The translations under genes were made by a program, and so were the position numbers. Under the pieces are notes generated by a model. It did no database searches, was not told the DNA's origin, and saw only the letters and a program-made list of their open reading frames with translations. From Deferribacter autotrophicus (GTDB lineage: Bacteria > Chrysiogenota > Deferribacteres > Deferribacterales > Deferribacteraceae), in the NCBI RefSeq assembly GCF_008362905.1, contig NZ_VFJB01000005.1, positions 186,001 to 250,000 of the forward strand: 64,000 nucleotides of DNA, given 5' to 3'. Below, piece after piece: positions 1 to 9,196 of the stretch; position 1 is the stretch's first letter, and each line of letters starts with the position of its first letter.

Positions 1-738
1 GGACAAAATGTAAACTCATATGGGAAAAACCTTGATGAAACAATTACTTTTGCAGAGCTACTTTATAAGGTTCATGAGATAAATGGGCTTGAAAGATTAA
101 GGTTTGTTACTTCTCATCCAAAGGATTTTGGTGATGATTTGATTTTTGCCATCAGGGATTTACCGAAAATATGCGAATATCTTCATTTGCCTCTACAGGC
201 AGGCTCAAGCAGGATTCTTAAACTAATGAATAGAAAATATTCTTATGAAGAGTATAGAGATAAGGTTTTAAAGGCAAAAGAGATGATTCCTGATTTAGCA
301 CTGTCTTCCGATTTCATTGTGGGATTTCCAGGTGAAACTGAAGATGACTTTGAGATGACATTAAAGGCTTTGGAAGAGATAAGATATGAATCTATTTTTG
401 CCTTCAAATATTCACCAAGACCGAAAACTAAAGCAAGCATGTGGGAAGATGATGTGAGTGAAGAGGAAAAATCAAGAAGGCTTGATGAAGTTTTAAAACT
501 TCAATCGAAAATTACTGAAGAAATTAATAAGAGTTATGTGGGTAAAGTACAAGAGATATTGGTTGAAGGGGTTAGCAAAAAGGATAAAAATGTTTTTTCG
601 GGTAGAAACAGGCAAAATAAGGTTGTAAATATTTTGTCAAATTATAAATTAAATATAGGTGATATTGTTACCGTTGAAATTACTGAAGCTAAAAAGAATT
701 CATTATTGGGAAGAGTGGTTGAATATGCTGGGAGGTAG
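1..738 (+). CDS. miaB: tRNA-2-methylthio-N6-dimethylallyladenosine synthase MiaB, C-terminal part (5' end outside window)
   Basis: The frame is open from base 1, so the gene starts before the window; 245 residues are visible. They begin with GQNVNSYG, a hallmark of MiaB just after its N-terminal domain, and continue through the radical-SAM barrel (HLPLQAGSSRILKLMNRKY, SSDFIVGFPGETEDDF) into a C-terminal TRAM domain (about the last 65 residues) ending GRVVEYAGR. MiaB adds a methylthio group to i6A37 of tRNAs using two 4Fe-4S clusters and SAM; the cluster cysteines lie upstream, outside view. A TTG at 139 is internal, not a start. The next gene begins 6 nt after the stop, so the two are probably cotranscribed. 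The related methylthiotransferases RimO and MtaB are less likely because of the GQNVNSYG motif. Confidence 0.93.
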   Translation, partial: GQNVNSYGKNLDETITFAELLYKVHEINGLERLRFVTSHPKDFGDDLIFAIRDLPKICEYLHLPLQAGSSRILKLMNRKYSYEEYRDKVLKAKEMIPDLALSSDFIVGFPGETEDDFEMTLKALEEIRYESIFAFKYSPRPKTKASMWEDDVSEEEKSRRLDEVLKLQSKITEEINKSYVGKVQEILVEGVSKKDKNVFSGRNRQNKVVNILSNYKLNIGDIVTVEITEAKKNSLLGRVVEYAGR

Positions 739-744
739 TATTTT

Positions 745-1224
745 ATGAAGGAAGCATCTGTAAAATGTGTGATTAAGGATCCTCTTACTTCACGTTATGT
801 TTTAATACTTGAAACAAAGGATGGTTTTTATATACCTATTAAAATAGGTGTTTTTGAAGCAGAAGCAATTTATACAGAATTAAATCAGATTGTTCCACCA
901 AGGCCAATGACATACGATTTCATAACTGGTATTTTATCTGCCATTGATGATGTCAAGGTTGAAAAAGTGATTATAGAAGATTATGAGGACGGTATATTTA
1001 AAGCGAGTCTTTATTTAGTAAATGGGAGTAGCTGCAAGGTAATTGATTGCAGGCCTTCTGATGCCATAGCCCTTTCTTTAAGAGTAAAATCACCTGTTTA
1101 TATTGAAGAGGTTGTGCTAAGTAAGTGTAAGTGTTTTACAAAAGATTGTATTAAAGGGGAAACAGGCGCAGATATTTTAGAAGAAATCTTAACTGACCAG
1201 GGTACTACCTATTGGGATGTGTAA
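745..1224 (+). CDS. Bifunctional nuclease family protein (DUF151)
   Basis: 159 residues matching the DUF151/BFN fold: an N-terminal strand pair with a hydrophobic IPIKIGVFEAEAIY segment (about residues 31-44), then the conserved RPSDAIALSLR motif (about 113-123) followed by PVYIEEVVL. Family members from plants and Thermotoga are described as nucleases or as structural proteins of unknown role, so the reaction is not certain. The C-terminus has an unusual cysteine-rich stretch (CKCFTKDC). It follows miaB by 6 nt and overlaps the next gene by 13 nt. The miaB-DUF151 pairing suggests a housekeeping operon; function is inferred from family only. Confidence 0.85.
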   Translation: MKEASVKCVIKDPLTSRYVLILETKDGFYIPIKIGVFEAEAIYTELNQIVPPRPMTYDFITGILSAIDDVKVEKVIIEDYEDGIFKASLYLVNGSSCKVIDCRPSDAIALSLRVKSPVYIEEVVLSKCKCFTKDCIKGETGADILEEILTDQGTTYWDV

Positions 1225-2342
1225 GGTTTATTCATTTTGCTGACTTACATATTGGAAGAAGTTTATCTTTTTTAAGAGCTCATGGAGATTATGAGCTTTT
1301 CAAAAGTGTTCTTCACTTTATAAGTGATTTAGCGGATAAATATGATGTAAGTTTCTTTGTTTTACCGGGAGATATTTTCAACTCCACTATTATCGATTAT
1401 AAATTCAAATTTCTTTTTGCAAATTTTTTAAAAAAAAATAGTAACAGACGTATTTATTTTTTATCCGGCAATCATGATCCTTTTGAAAACAGGTTTTATG
1501 ATTTTTTTAGAAATTATGATAATTTTATAATTTTTGATGATAATGAAATTACATTTTATGATGAGGATGAAATATGTGTTGCCGGGGCTAATCTTGATTT
1601 TTCTTTAAGAAGTGTGAATCCTTTAAAGAAATATGATAAGGGAGTTTTTAAGAAACCCACTGTTTTTCTAATGCACTCAAATTTCACCGGAATTGTCAGT
1701 GACCATGAGAATTACCTCCCTGTCGGGTTTAATGATTTGATAGGATTTGATGTTCCTTTTTATCTAGCAATGGGGCATATTCATCAATTTTATCTTGAGA
1801 CGGTTGATAATGTTACGGTCTCTTATCCTGGTTCACCTCTTCCCGTTAGAATTAATGAGGTAGGGGAGAAATATTTGAATCTAGTTGAATTTGATGGTTA
1901 TAATTTTTTGGTAAAAAAGATTATGACAGGCATTGTAATTCATGAAAAAGAGCTGAATGTAACAGAAGATGACAGGTTGGAAGATCTTTATGATAAACTA
2001 TCTAAAATTATTTCGGACGAGTTTTATTATTCTGTTAAAATAAAAGGTGTTGCAAACGGAAGTTTGAAATGGGAATTGATGGAAGCTAAAAGAGATTTGC
2101 TGGATGAATTTACGAATATTGTGGATATAGCAGATGAAAGCTTGACTGCTCTTGAGTTGAAACAGATTGATAAAATGGGAGTTTTTCAAAAATTGTTGTA
2201 TGAGGAGTCTATAAAAGATATGGAAATATTTGATGAAAGTATAAAGAAGCTAATCAAGAAATATGATATTGATTTTGATTATGAAAAATTGAAAAAAAAT
2301 GCTTTATCCTACTTATTTGCCAATATTGCGGATGATGAATGA
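1212..2342 (+). CDS. SbcD/YhaO-type DNA repair exonuclease (metallophosphoesterase)
   Basis: 376 residues with the calcineurin-like phosphoesterase motifs in order: DLHIG near the N-terminus, the GDIFN segment, GNHD (SGNHDPFE), a MHSN motif and GHIH (AMGHIHQF). These residues bind two Mn ions in the Mre11/SbcD nuclease family. It overlaps the large ATPase gene at 2339 by 4 nt (ATGA), as expected for a nuclease-ATPase complex that trims DNA ends. The start is uncertain: TTG at 1212 overlaps the previous gene by 13 nt, and no better in-frame start with a ribosome-binding site is visible. Because its partner looks like YhaN rather than SbcC, this is best compared with Bacillus YhaO. Confidence 0.9.
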   Translation: MGCVRFIHFADLHIGRSLSFLRAHGDYELFKSVLHFISDLADKYDVSFFVLPGDIFNSTIIDYKFKFLFANFLKKNSNRRIYFLSGNHDPFENRFYDFFRNYDNFIIFDDNEITFYDEDEICVAGANLDFSLRSVNPLKKYDKGVFKKPTVFLMHSNFTGIVSDHENYLPVGFNDLIGFDVPFYLAMGHIHQFYLETVDNVTVSYPGSPLPVRINEVGEKYLNLVEFDGYNFLVKKIMTGIVIHEKELNVTEDDRLEDLYDKLSKIISDEFYYSVKIKGVANGSLKWELMEAKRDLLDEFTNIVDIADESLTALELKQIDKMGVFQKLLYEESIKDMEIFDESIKKLIKKYDIDFDYEKLKKNALSYLFANIADDE

Positions 2343-5300
2343 TAGTTAAAAAATTAAATTTAAATATTGAAAATTTATTGGATGTTAAGTTTACTTTTGA
2401 TAATAGTGTAAATGTGATTTATGGCGAGAATGAAGCCGGAAAAACTACAATTTTAACTTTTTTTAGGTATTTGTTTTTTCCGAAAGAAAAAAAAGCGAAA
2501 CCATGGTATATTTCAAACTTTTCAGCAGATACTGTGATTCAATTTTATGAAGAGGATTATGTAATTAATTTTGATAACAATAATCTCAGAGTTATTCCTT
2601 CTGAAAGAATTTTCTTGAATATTAATGAATTGTTTGATTTTGAATCTTTCAAAAATAGTTTTGCTATCACTCAGGAAGAGCTATTTAAAGTGGAATATTT
2701 TGATTTACTTAAAAAGAAGAGGGAGTTGTTTTTAGGCGTCTCAGGTCTTTCTTATTCTAACAATTTGTCTGAACTATTTAATTCCTTAAGAAAAGATATT
2801 GATAAATTATATAAACAAAGAGGGAGAAAACCGTATATCAACCAGCTTAAGGATAGGTTGAAGAGTTTAGAGAAAGAGATAAGTGAAGCTAAAGATGAAA
2901 TTCAGGATGTTGATTCTGATCTGATCAGAAAAAAAGTGCTTGAAGAAGAACGTCAAGATTATGAGAAGCGAATTATTGGTTTAAAGAAAGAGATAGAGAA
3001 TATTAGAAAACTACTAACCCCTTTTGAAAGCTATCTTGAAATAAGAAATAAAAAGCAGAAATATAACGGGTTGTCAAAGGAAGTGATAGTTGATGAGCAA
3101 AGCTTTAATAATATAAAAAGGTTAAGAAAAGAAATGGAGGAGGTAGAGAGGTCAATTGAGGAGAAAGTCTATAGACTTTCTGTTTTAAAGGGTGAAATTG
3201 GGAAAATAGATTATGATATAAAAAGAGATTTACTTGATAAATTTAAAAAAGGTTATTTTTTGTATGGTGATTATGATTTTGATGAACTTTTTCACAAAAA
3301 GGAAAAACTAGAATTAGAAATAAACAATTTTTTTGAAAATGTAGAATTTAATATTGAGGAACTTTCGATTGTAGAGAAGAAGATTAAGAAACTGTTAAAT
3401 AATTACAATTCTTTAAAGCAAAATCTTGAGTTGTATAATACAGAGTATGAAAAGAAAAAGGGTATTTTGACAGCTGTCGATGAGAATGAACTAAAAGAGA
3501 ATCTATTTCGATTGAAAAAGAAAAGAGAAAAAATAAGAAATTTGATTGACATACTTCGGGAGAAAGAAAAAATTTTAAGTAGGATTAATGAACTGGATGA
3601 ACATTTAAAAGATATTGATTTAGAAAAACTGCAAGATTTAAATACAAAACTTAGAAAGTTTAATAACAATCCTTTGGTTGATTTTGATGAAAAGGAAATC
3701 GAGAAAATAAAAAGTTTATTGCCAAAAATAAAGTTGATAAGTTTTTCCCTTATTTTAGCAAATATTTTAGGTTTGGTATTTGCAATCGGTAAAAATATTA
3801 GTTTTCTAATTGTGGGATTAGTTCTGTTGTTTTTAATTTCTGCATCAAGTTATTTTTTATATTTTAGGTTATTAAGAAAATTTAAGGTATTTTCATATAA
3901 AGAGTTTTTGGAATATTTTAATGAATTTCAGAATCTTAAGAATTTAAAAAATGAAAACATCGATGATGTTCTAAAAAAAATAAATGAGATTGAATTTCTG
4001 AGAAAGGAGAAAGAATCTTTAATAAATAAGTTGAAGCAGTTTGATGATGTTGTGGGAGATATGGAAACGTTAGATAGAGAGCTTTATGAGGTGGAAGAGG
4101 AAATTGACGGATTAAAGCAAAAATTGGCTGGGTTGAAGATTTTGAAAAGTGAGTATGATGAATTAGTTACAAATATTGAGAAAGTAAAAATGGATTTGGG
4201 AAGAATAGAGTTGGAAATTAAAAGTTTTGGGTTTAATCTGGAAGATGAAGAAAAGATTTTATTGGATATAGAGAAGGTAAAAAATTTAATTGCCGAGAAG
4301 AAAAAAATTGATGATCTCATTGTTAATATAAATGATTTTAATCGTACTGTTAATAGTTTAAAAAATGAATTGAAGCTTAGTGATGATATAAGTCTTGATG
4401 AATTAGCCGAATTTGTAGAAAAAGTGGTAACAGGGCAGGATTACAAGTTGAAATTGGAAAGTGAATATAATTTAACCCAAAGTGAATTGGTGCAGTTGAG
4501 AATAAAATTTAAAAATTTGCAAAAGAATGTAAAAGATATTTTTGTTAAATTTGGAGTGAATAGTTTCGATGATATGGAACTTGGTTTTGAGAATTTTAAG
4601 GTGTTAAAAGGCTTAAAGGAGGAAATAAAAGAGCGTGTTTCCACTTTTGAAAAGCGTTTTGGTATTGAGTATGAAGATTATTCAAAAAGAGTGGAAAATA
4701 TTTCTGAGATACAGCTACAAAATTCTTTAAATGAAAAAATGAGTGAAATGGAACATTTGCAAAGAAAATTGCAAGAAGTGGCTGAAGAGATCAGTAGATT
4801 GGACGAAAGGATCAATATTTATTTAAACAAGGATATTCTCCATGAAAAAGAGAGTGAACTTGAGAAGTTAAAGGGTGAGTTTAAAAGTAAGCTGGAAGAG
4901 TTTGCTGTAAAAAATCTTTCTTTGAAAATTTTGGAAAATACATTGAAAAGGTATGAAGAAGAATATCAGCCTGAATTATTGCAAAACAGCTCAAAATATT
5001 TTGAAAGGTTTACTAACGGTAGATATAAGCAAATTCGAACAAATATAGAGGGTAATCTTTTTGTTTTGAGTAATGATGATAGGATAAAGGAGATAGATGA
5101 GTTATCTGCTGGGACGAAGGATCAGCTTTATCTTGCATTGAGGCTTGGATATATTGATTTGATTGATAAAAAATTGAAGTTACCTCTGTTTTTTGATGAA
5201 GTTACGGCAAATTTTGATGATGAAAGAGAGCAAAACTTTTTGGAAACATTGGAAAAAATAAGTGATGATAGACAGATTTTCATTTTTACTTGTAAAAGAA

Positions 5301-5347
5301 CATTAGTTTCAAAACTTATTGAGAGATTTTCTATTTTCGAGCTTTAA
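2339..5347 (+). CDS. SbcC/YhaN-like SMC-family ATPase with a central membrane hairpin
   Basis: 1002 residues. The N-terminal ATPase half has a Walker A motif GENEAGKT at about residues 29-36. The C-terminal half has a signature-like LSAGTKDQLYLALRL and a Walker B PLFFDEVTANFDD. Between them lie long Lys/Glu-rich coiled coils. In the centre, about residues 466-515, are two very hydrophobic stretches (SLILANILGLVFAIG and LIVGLVLLFLISASSYF), i.e. a membrane hairpin. The CxxC zinc hook of true SbcC/Rad50 is not seen. This architecture matches the YhaN type of AAA protein that pairs with YhaO nuclease. Inferred role: a membrane-tethered DNA-end processing complex with the upstream nuclease. Confidence 0.88.
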   Translation: MIVKKLNLNIENLLDVKFTFDNSVNVIYGENEAGKTTILTFFRYLFFPKEKKAKPWYISNFSADTVIQFYEEDYVINFDNNNLRVIPSERIFLNINELFDFESFKNSFAITQEELFKVEYFDLLKKKRELFLGVSGLSYSNNLSELFNSLRKDIDKLYKQRGRKPYINQLKDRLKSLEKEISEAKDEIQDVDSDLIRKKVLEEERQDYEKRIIGLKKEIENIRKLLTPFESYLEIRNKKQKYNGLSKEVIVDEQSFNNIKRLRKEMEEVERSIEEKVYRLSVLKGEIGKIDYDIKRDLLDKFKKGYFLYGDYDFDELFHKKEKLELEINNFFENVEFNIEELSIVEKKIKKLLNNYNSLKQNLELYNTEYEKKKGILTAVDENELKENLFRLKKKREKIRNLIDILREKEKILSRINELDEHLKDIDLEKLQDLNTKLRKFNNNPLVDFDEKEIEKIKSLLPKIKLISFSLILANILGLVFAIGKNISFLIVGLVLLFLISASSYFLYFRLLRKFKVFSYKEFLEYFNEFQNLKNLKNENIDDVLKKINEIEFLRKEKESLINKLKQFDDVVGDMETLDRELYEVEEEIDGLKQKLAGLKILKSEYDELVTNIEKVKMDLGRIELEIKSFGFNLEDEEKILLDIEKVKNLIAEKKKIDDLIVNINDFNRTVNSLKNELKLSDDISLDELAEFVEKVVTGQDYKLKLESEYNLTQSELVQLRIKFKNLQKNVKDIFVKFGVNSFDDMELGFENFKVLKGLKEEIKERVSTFEKRFGIEYEDYSKRVENISEIQLQNSLNEKMSEMEHLQRKLQEVAEEISRLDERINIYLNKDILHEKESELEKLKGEFKSKLEEFAVKNLSLKILENTLKRYEEEYQPELLQNSSKYFERFTNGRYKQIRTNIEGNLFVLSNDDRIKEIDELSAGTKDQLYLALRLGYIDLIDKKLKLPLFFDEVTANFDDEREQNFLETLEKISDDRQIFIFTCKRTLVSKLIERFSIFEL

Positions 5348-5521
5348 ATTTACATGATTGTTTATTGATTATTATGTAAAATTTCACTTATTTGCCATTT
5401 TGAATAGAAGAAAAATCATATGTGAGATTGTTTCGCTTTGCTTGCAATTAATGATAAAAATTATTATGAGTGAGTTGTTGGCAGAACGATGACTGTGAGT
5501 GGGCAGGTTAGTTGTAAAAGT

Positions 5522-5749
5522 CTGGCATCACCCCACTTTTTTATAGATTATATGATTTATCAACCAATTGAGTTTAATATAAGCCCAGAAATAACATTTC
5601 CTTCATTCTCGCAAAACGTCCAGTTTTGCTCCGAGGCAAGTTCCTCTAAAACCGCCGTCCATGGCGGTTTTATTGGAACTTGAAACCAGGAAATGTTATT
5701 TCTGGGCCTAATGACAATGTATAATTTTGCAAAAATGTGGTGATGCCAG
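5522..5749 (+). repeat. Family 1 inverted-repeat element, copy 1 (MITE-like)
   Basis: A 228 bp non-coding element fills the gap between the YhaN-like gene and smc. Its ends are inverted repeats (CTGGCATCACCCCAC and its near complement GTGGTGATGCCAG). It is flanked by an imperfect 10 bp direct repeat, TTGTAAAAGT / TTGTAAAAAT. Inside is a long outer stem (GCCCAGAAATAACATTTCCT pairing with its exact complement). That stem encloses one hairpin with arms GCAAAAC/GTTTTGC and a second with base CAAGTTCC/GGAACTTG and core AAAACCGCC/GGCGGTTTT. A short ORF through it is not credible. I see no other gene in 5348-5827. Confidence 0.88.
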
Positions 5750-5827
5750 TTGTAAAAATTTCTGGAAATATGGGGAAAATTTAGGTATATTTAGCAGTTA
5801 ATTTATTTAGCGGAAATTGGGTGACGG

Positions 5828-8800
5828 ATGAAATTTAAAAGATTGATATTAAACGGATTTAAATCTTTTGTGGATAAAACAATAATCGATTTTCCCGAAG
5901 GTATTACCTGTGTAGTGGGTCCCAACGGTAGTGGTAAAAGTAATATTTTAGATGCCATCAGGTGGGTTTTTGGAGAACAAAGCCCAAAAGAGCTGCGTGG
6001 CAATAATATGGAAGATGTCATTTTTGCAGGTAGTGAAAACAGAAAACCTGCAGGTTTTTGTGAAGTGACACTGGTTGTTTCGGATGTCTCTGAGGAGATA
6101 GCTGAAAAATGGGGGACACTGTCGGAAATTTCCATTTCCAGAAAATATTATAGGACAGGTGAGCGAGAATATCTCATCAATGGTAGAAAATGTAGGTTAA
6201 AGGATATAAAGGAGCTTTTTTACGACACCGGGATTGGCGCAAGAAGTATATCTATTATTGAGCAGGGAAGGGTGGAAAAGATAATTCAAGCATCTCCTGA
6301 GGAGTTGCGATTGTTTTTTGATGAAGTTGCAGGAGTAACCAAATTTAAAGAGAGAAAGAAGGAAGCTTTGAACAGGTTATCCCATACAAAAGAGAATTTG
6401 CTTCGTCTTGCCGATATCCTTGGTGAAGTGGAAAAGAATAAGAACGTTTTGGAAATTCAGGTTAAAAAGCTGGAAAGATACAGAGAGATAAAGCAAAGAT
6501 TGGATTTTTTGGAAAAAGAATATTTATCCAACAATTTTGTTAAAGTGAAATCTGACTATACAAATTTGTTGACTGACTTAAATGATAAAAAAGTTACTTT
6601 GAGTACCAAAAAAAATGAATTGCAGACATTAGAAAGTGAACTGAAAAGCAATAAAAATATATTATCAGAAAAAAGAGGAACTTATTCTAAGGTTACTGAC
6701 TCAATTATTGAACTTAATAATAATATTTCGAAAATAGAAAATGAGATTGCTATTTTGAAAAATAATATTGAAAGTGCCAGCAGGAGGAAAGAAGGATTAA
6801 GGCGGGAAATACGAGAGGGTGAAGAGAAACTAAAAGAGTTGAGTTATAAGAAAAGCGAAATTCTAAAGCAGCTTGAGGATATTGAAAAGAATCGTGAACA
6901 ACTTTCTAATCAAATTAGTGAAAAGGAAGAGGTTATTGAAGAATTTAAATTAAAAATAGAAACATTAAAGGATGAACTGGATGAGTTTGATAGCCAGTTT
7001 TTGGATTTGAATGATGCAATTACCGAAAAAAGAAACCAAATAATTAAGCTTGAGACCGAGATTGATTCTGCAAAACGTCAGATAAAAGGGAAAGAGGCAG
7101 AATTTGTTGGATTATTGGAGGAACTGAATAAAAATAAAGAGAATATAAGTTCTCTTGAAAAAGAGCTTTCTGATATTGAGGAAGATAAAAATATTTATGA
7201 AGATAAGTTGAGTTTGATACAGAATGAACTTATAGCCGTTGAAAAAGATATTAGCCAGTTGAATGAGAAAATAAAAGAAAAGACGATCTTGAAAAATTCT
7301 CTTGAAAAAGAATTAAAAATTTTAACTACGCAACTTGATAAGTATACCTTTGGGCAGGATAAGGTAAGTTCTGATCTTAAGGAAATTCAGAAAGGTTATA
7401 TTACAGATTTTATTAAAGGGATGGATGATGAGGTTAAACTTGAGTTTGGCGATATAGTTGTTTTTGCTGATGAGGATAAGGATAAAGTTTTTGAGTTGAT
7501 TGGGAAAATGCAAAATGGAATTAGATTCACTTTTGTTTCCATGTTAGAGGAGATTGAGAAAAATATTATAGGCCTGGATTCCCAAAAAATTGATGACTCG
7601 CTAATCTGTGTAAACAAAATATACAGGAAAATGGGGAAAGATGATAAATCTATAATGATTAAGGAGATTAGAGAAAGGATTTCGCAGATTGAAAATGAGT
7701 TAAAACAGGTTAACGAATCTATTGATATAATGGGAAAAAATTTAGAAGAGAGGCAGAAGAAGCTGGACAATTTAAAGTCTGAGCATGAGAAATTTACTAA
7801 AGTTATAAATGAAAAGAAATTGGTTTATGAAAGAAAATCTGCAGAACTTTCAAATCTTAGAAATTATATTGAAAAAGCTGAGAAATCTATCGCTATAGTA
7901 GAAAAGGAAAAAGAAATTTTACAAAATTCCATCGATGCTGCTGAAAAAGAGATTTTAGGGTTGAAAGGTGATATTGAGACGAAAGCGGAAAGATTAAGAG
8001 AGATTGAAAATCAGAAGGATGACGTTGAAGGAGAGCTTGAATTTTATGAAGAGAAAATTGATTTAGAAAAAGGTGAACTTACAGATTTACTGGTGGAAAA
8101 AAGAGGTTTGGATGAATCTTTTAACTCTTTAAATAGAGAATTGCGTTATTTTGAAAAAGAGTTAAACTCAACATTGAACCAGATTAAAGCAAAACAGGAG
8201 CGATTGAAAAAACTTTTGACCGTAGACATTACAAACTGGGAAGAAAGCTTGAATGAGAAAAAGGAGAAAAAAACATTATTGGAAAAAGAAAAGCATAATG
8301 TTTTGATGCAAAAAGATATGTTGGAAGCCGAAATAAATGAATTGGAACAGAATGTAAATACAAGTGAAACAGCAATTGCTAAAAAGAGGGGAGAGATTGA
8401 GGCAATTGAAAGGGAAGTCTACGATATTGAGATTAAACTTGCCGGTTTGCAGACGAAATTATCGAATATCAGGGATCAGTTTTATAATAGCTTTGGGCTT
8501 AATATTGAAACCGTATGTGAGGAGTATATTAGCGAGAGTTTTAGTGTCAGGAAAAACAGGGATGAATATAAGGGGTTGCAGGAAGAGGTAGAAAATTTGG
8601 GCCCACTAAATATGGCTGCGGAAGATGAATACAAGTCTTTGGTTGAGCGTTATGAATTCTTAAGTAAACAGAGAGAAGACCTTGAAAAATCCATTGAGAG
8701 TATTCAGAATTTGATAAATGAAATTGATGAAACCACTGTGAGTAGATTTAAAACCACCTTTGAGCATGTGCGTCAAAATTTTCAAGATGTATTTAAAACC

Positions 8801-9196
8801 CTTTTTGGTAACGGTAAAGCTGAGTTGAAACTCACTCAACCTGAAAATATTCTTGAAACAGGTGTTGAGATTTTTGTTCAACCGCCTGGTAAAAAGTTGA
8901 CAAACATGAATCTGTTATCCGGTGGAGAAAAGGCTATGACTGCCTGCACACTACTTTTTGCCATGTTTCTTTATAAGCCTACACCGTTTTGTTTCCTTGA
9001 TGAAGTAGATGCCCCTCTTGATGAGGCCAATATTGATAGATTTTTGAAAATTGTAAGAAAGTTGTCAAAAGATACACAGTTTGTCATCATTACTCATAAT
9101 CAAAAAACTATGAGTGATGCTGATTCCCTTTACGGGATAACAATGGAAGAACCAGGAGTCTCAAAGGTTCTATCTGTGAGAATGGAAAATGTTTAG
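5828..9196 (+). CDS. smc: Chromosome segregation ATPase SMC
   Basis: 1122 residues with full SMC architecture: Walker A GPNGSGKSNILDAIRWVFGE (about residues 32-51), the RSISIIEQGRV segment, two very long coiled coils, the signature LLSGGEKAMTACTLLFAMF and Walker B CFLDEVDAPLDEANI near the C-terminus. It forms the ring-shaped condensin that compacts and segregates the chromosome, normally with ScpA/ScpB. The central hinge (about residues 515-605) looks reduced: a recognisable first half ends in GIRFTFVSM, but the usual second half with its glycine-rich dimerisation motif is missing or unrecognisable. The protein is also somewhat shorter than typical bacterial SMC of about 1180 residues. Start chosen at ATG after GGGTGACGG. 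Confidence 0.95.
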   Translation: MKFKRLILNGFKSFVDKTIIDFPEGITCVVGPNGSGKSNILDAIRWVFGEQSPKELRGNNMEDVIFAGSENRKPAGFCEVTLVVSDVSEEIAEKWGTLSEISISRKYYRTGEREYLINGRKCRLKDIKELFYDTGIGARSISIIEQGRVEKIIQASPEELRLFFDEVAGVTKFKERKKEALNRLSHTKENLLRLADILGEVEKNKNVLEIQVKKLERYREIKQRLDFLEKEYLSNNFVKVKSDYTNLLTDLNDKKVTLSTKKNELQTLESELKSNKNILSEKRGTYSKVTDSIIELNNNISKIENEIAILKNNIESASRRKEGLRREIREGEEKLKELSYKKSEILKQLEDIEKNREQLSNQISEKEEVIEEFKLKIETLKDELDEFDSQFLDLNDAITEKRNQIIKLETEIDSAKRQIKGKEAEFVGLLEELNKNKENISSLEKELSDIEEDKNIYEDKLSLIQNELIAVEKDISQLNEKIKEKTILKNSLEKELKILTTQLDKYTFGQDKVSSDLKEIQKGYITDFIKGMDDEVKLEFGDIVVFADEDKDKVFELIGKMQNGIRFTFVSMLEEIEKNIIGLDSQKIDDSLICVNKIYRKMGKDDKSIMIKEIRERISQIENELKQVNESIDIMGKNLEERQKKLDNLKSEHEKFTKVINEKKLVYERKSAELSNLRNYIEKAEKSIAIVEKEKEILQNSIDAAEKEILGLKGDIETKAERLREIENQKDDVEGELEFYEEKIDLEKGELTDLLVEKRGLDESFNSLNRELRYFEKELNSTLNQIKAKQERLKKLLTVDITNWEESLNEKKEKKTLLEKEKHNVLMQKDMLEAEINELEQNVNTSETAIAKKRGEIEAIEREVYDIEIKLAGLQTKLSNIRDQFYNSFGLNIETVCEEYISESFSVRKNRDEYKGLQEEVENLGPLNMAAEDEYKSLVERYEFLSKQREDLEKSIESIQNLINEIDETTVSRFKTTFEHVRQNFQDVFKTLFGNGKAELKLTQPENILETGVEIFVQPPGKKLTNMNLLSGGEKAMTACTLLFAMFLYKPTPFCFLDEVDAPLDEANIDRFLKIVRKLSKDTQFVIITHNQKTMSDADSLYGITMEEPGVSKVLSVRMENV

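Noticed and set aside
5640-5676. Simple rho-independent terminator (AAAACCGCC/GGCGGTTTT) after the YhaN-like gene
   Set aside because: The hairpin is one part of the repeated family 1 fold and occurs at unrelated sites; it might still end transcripts, but it is not a dedicated terminator.
5489-5683. 64-residue ORF upstream of smc
   Set aside because: It lies almost entirely within family 1 copy 1 and has no ribosome-binding site.
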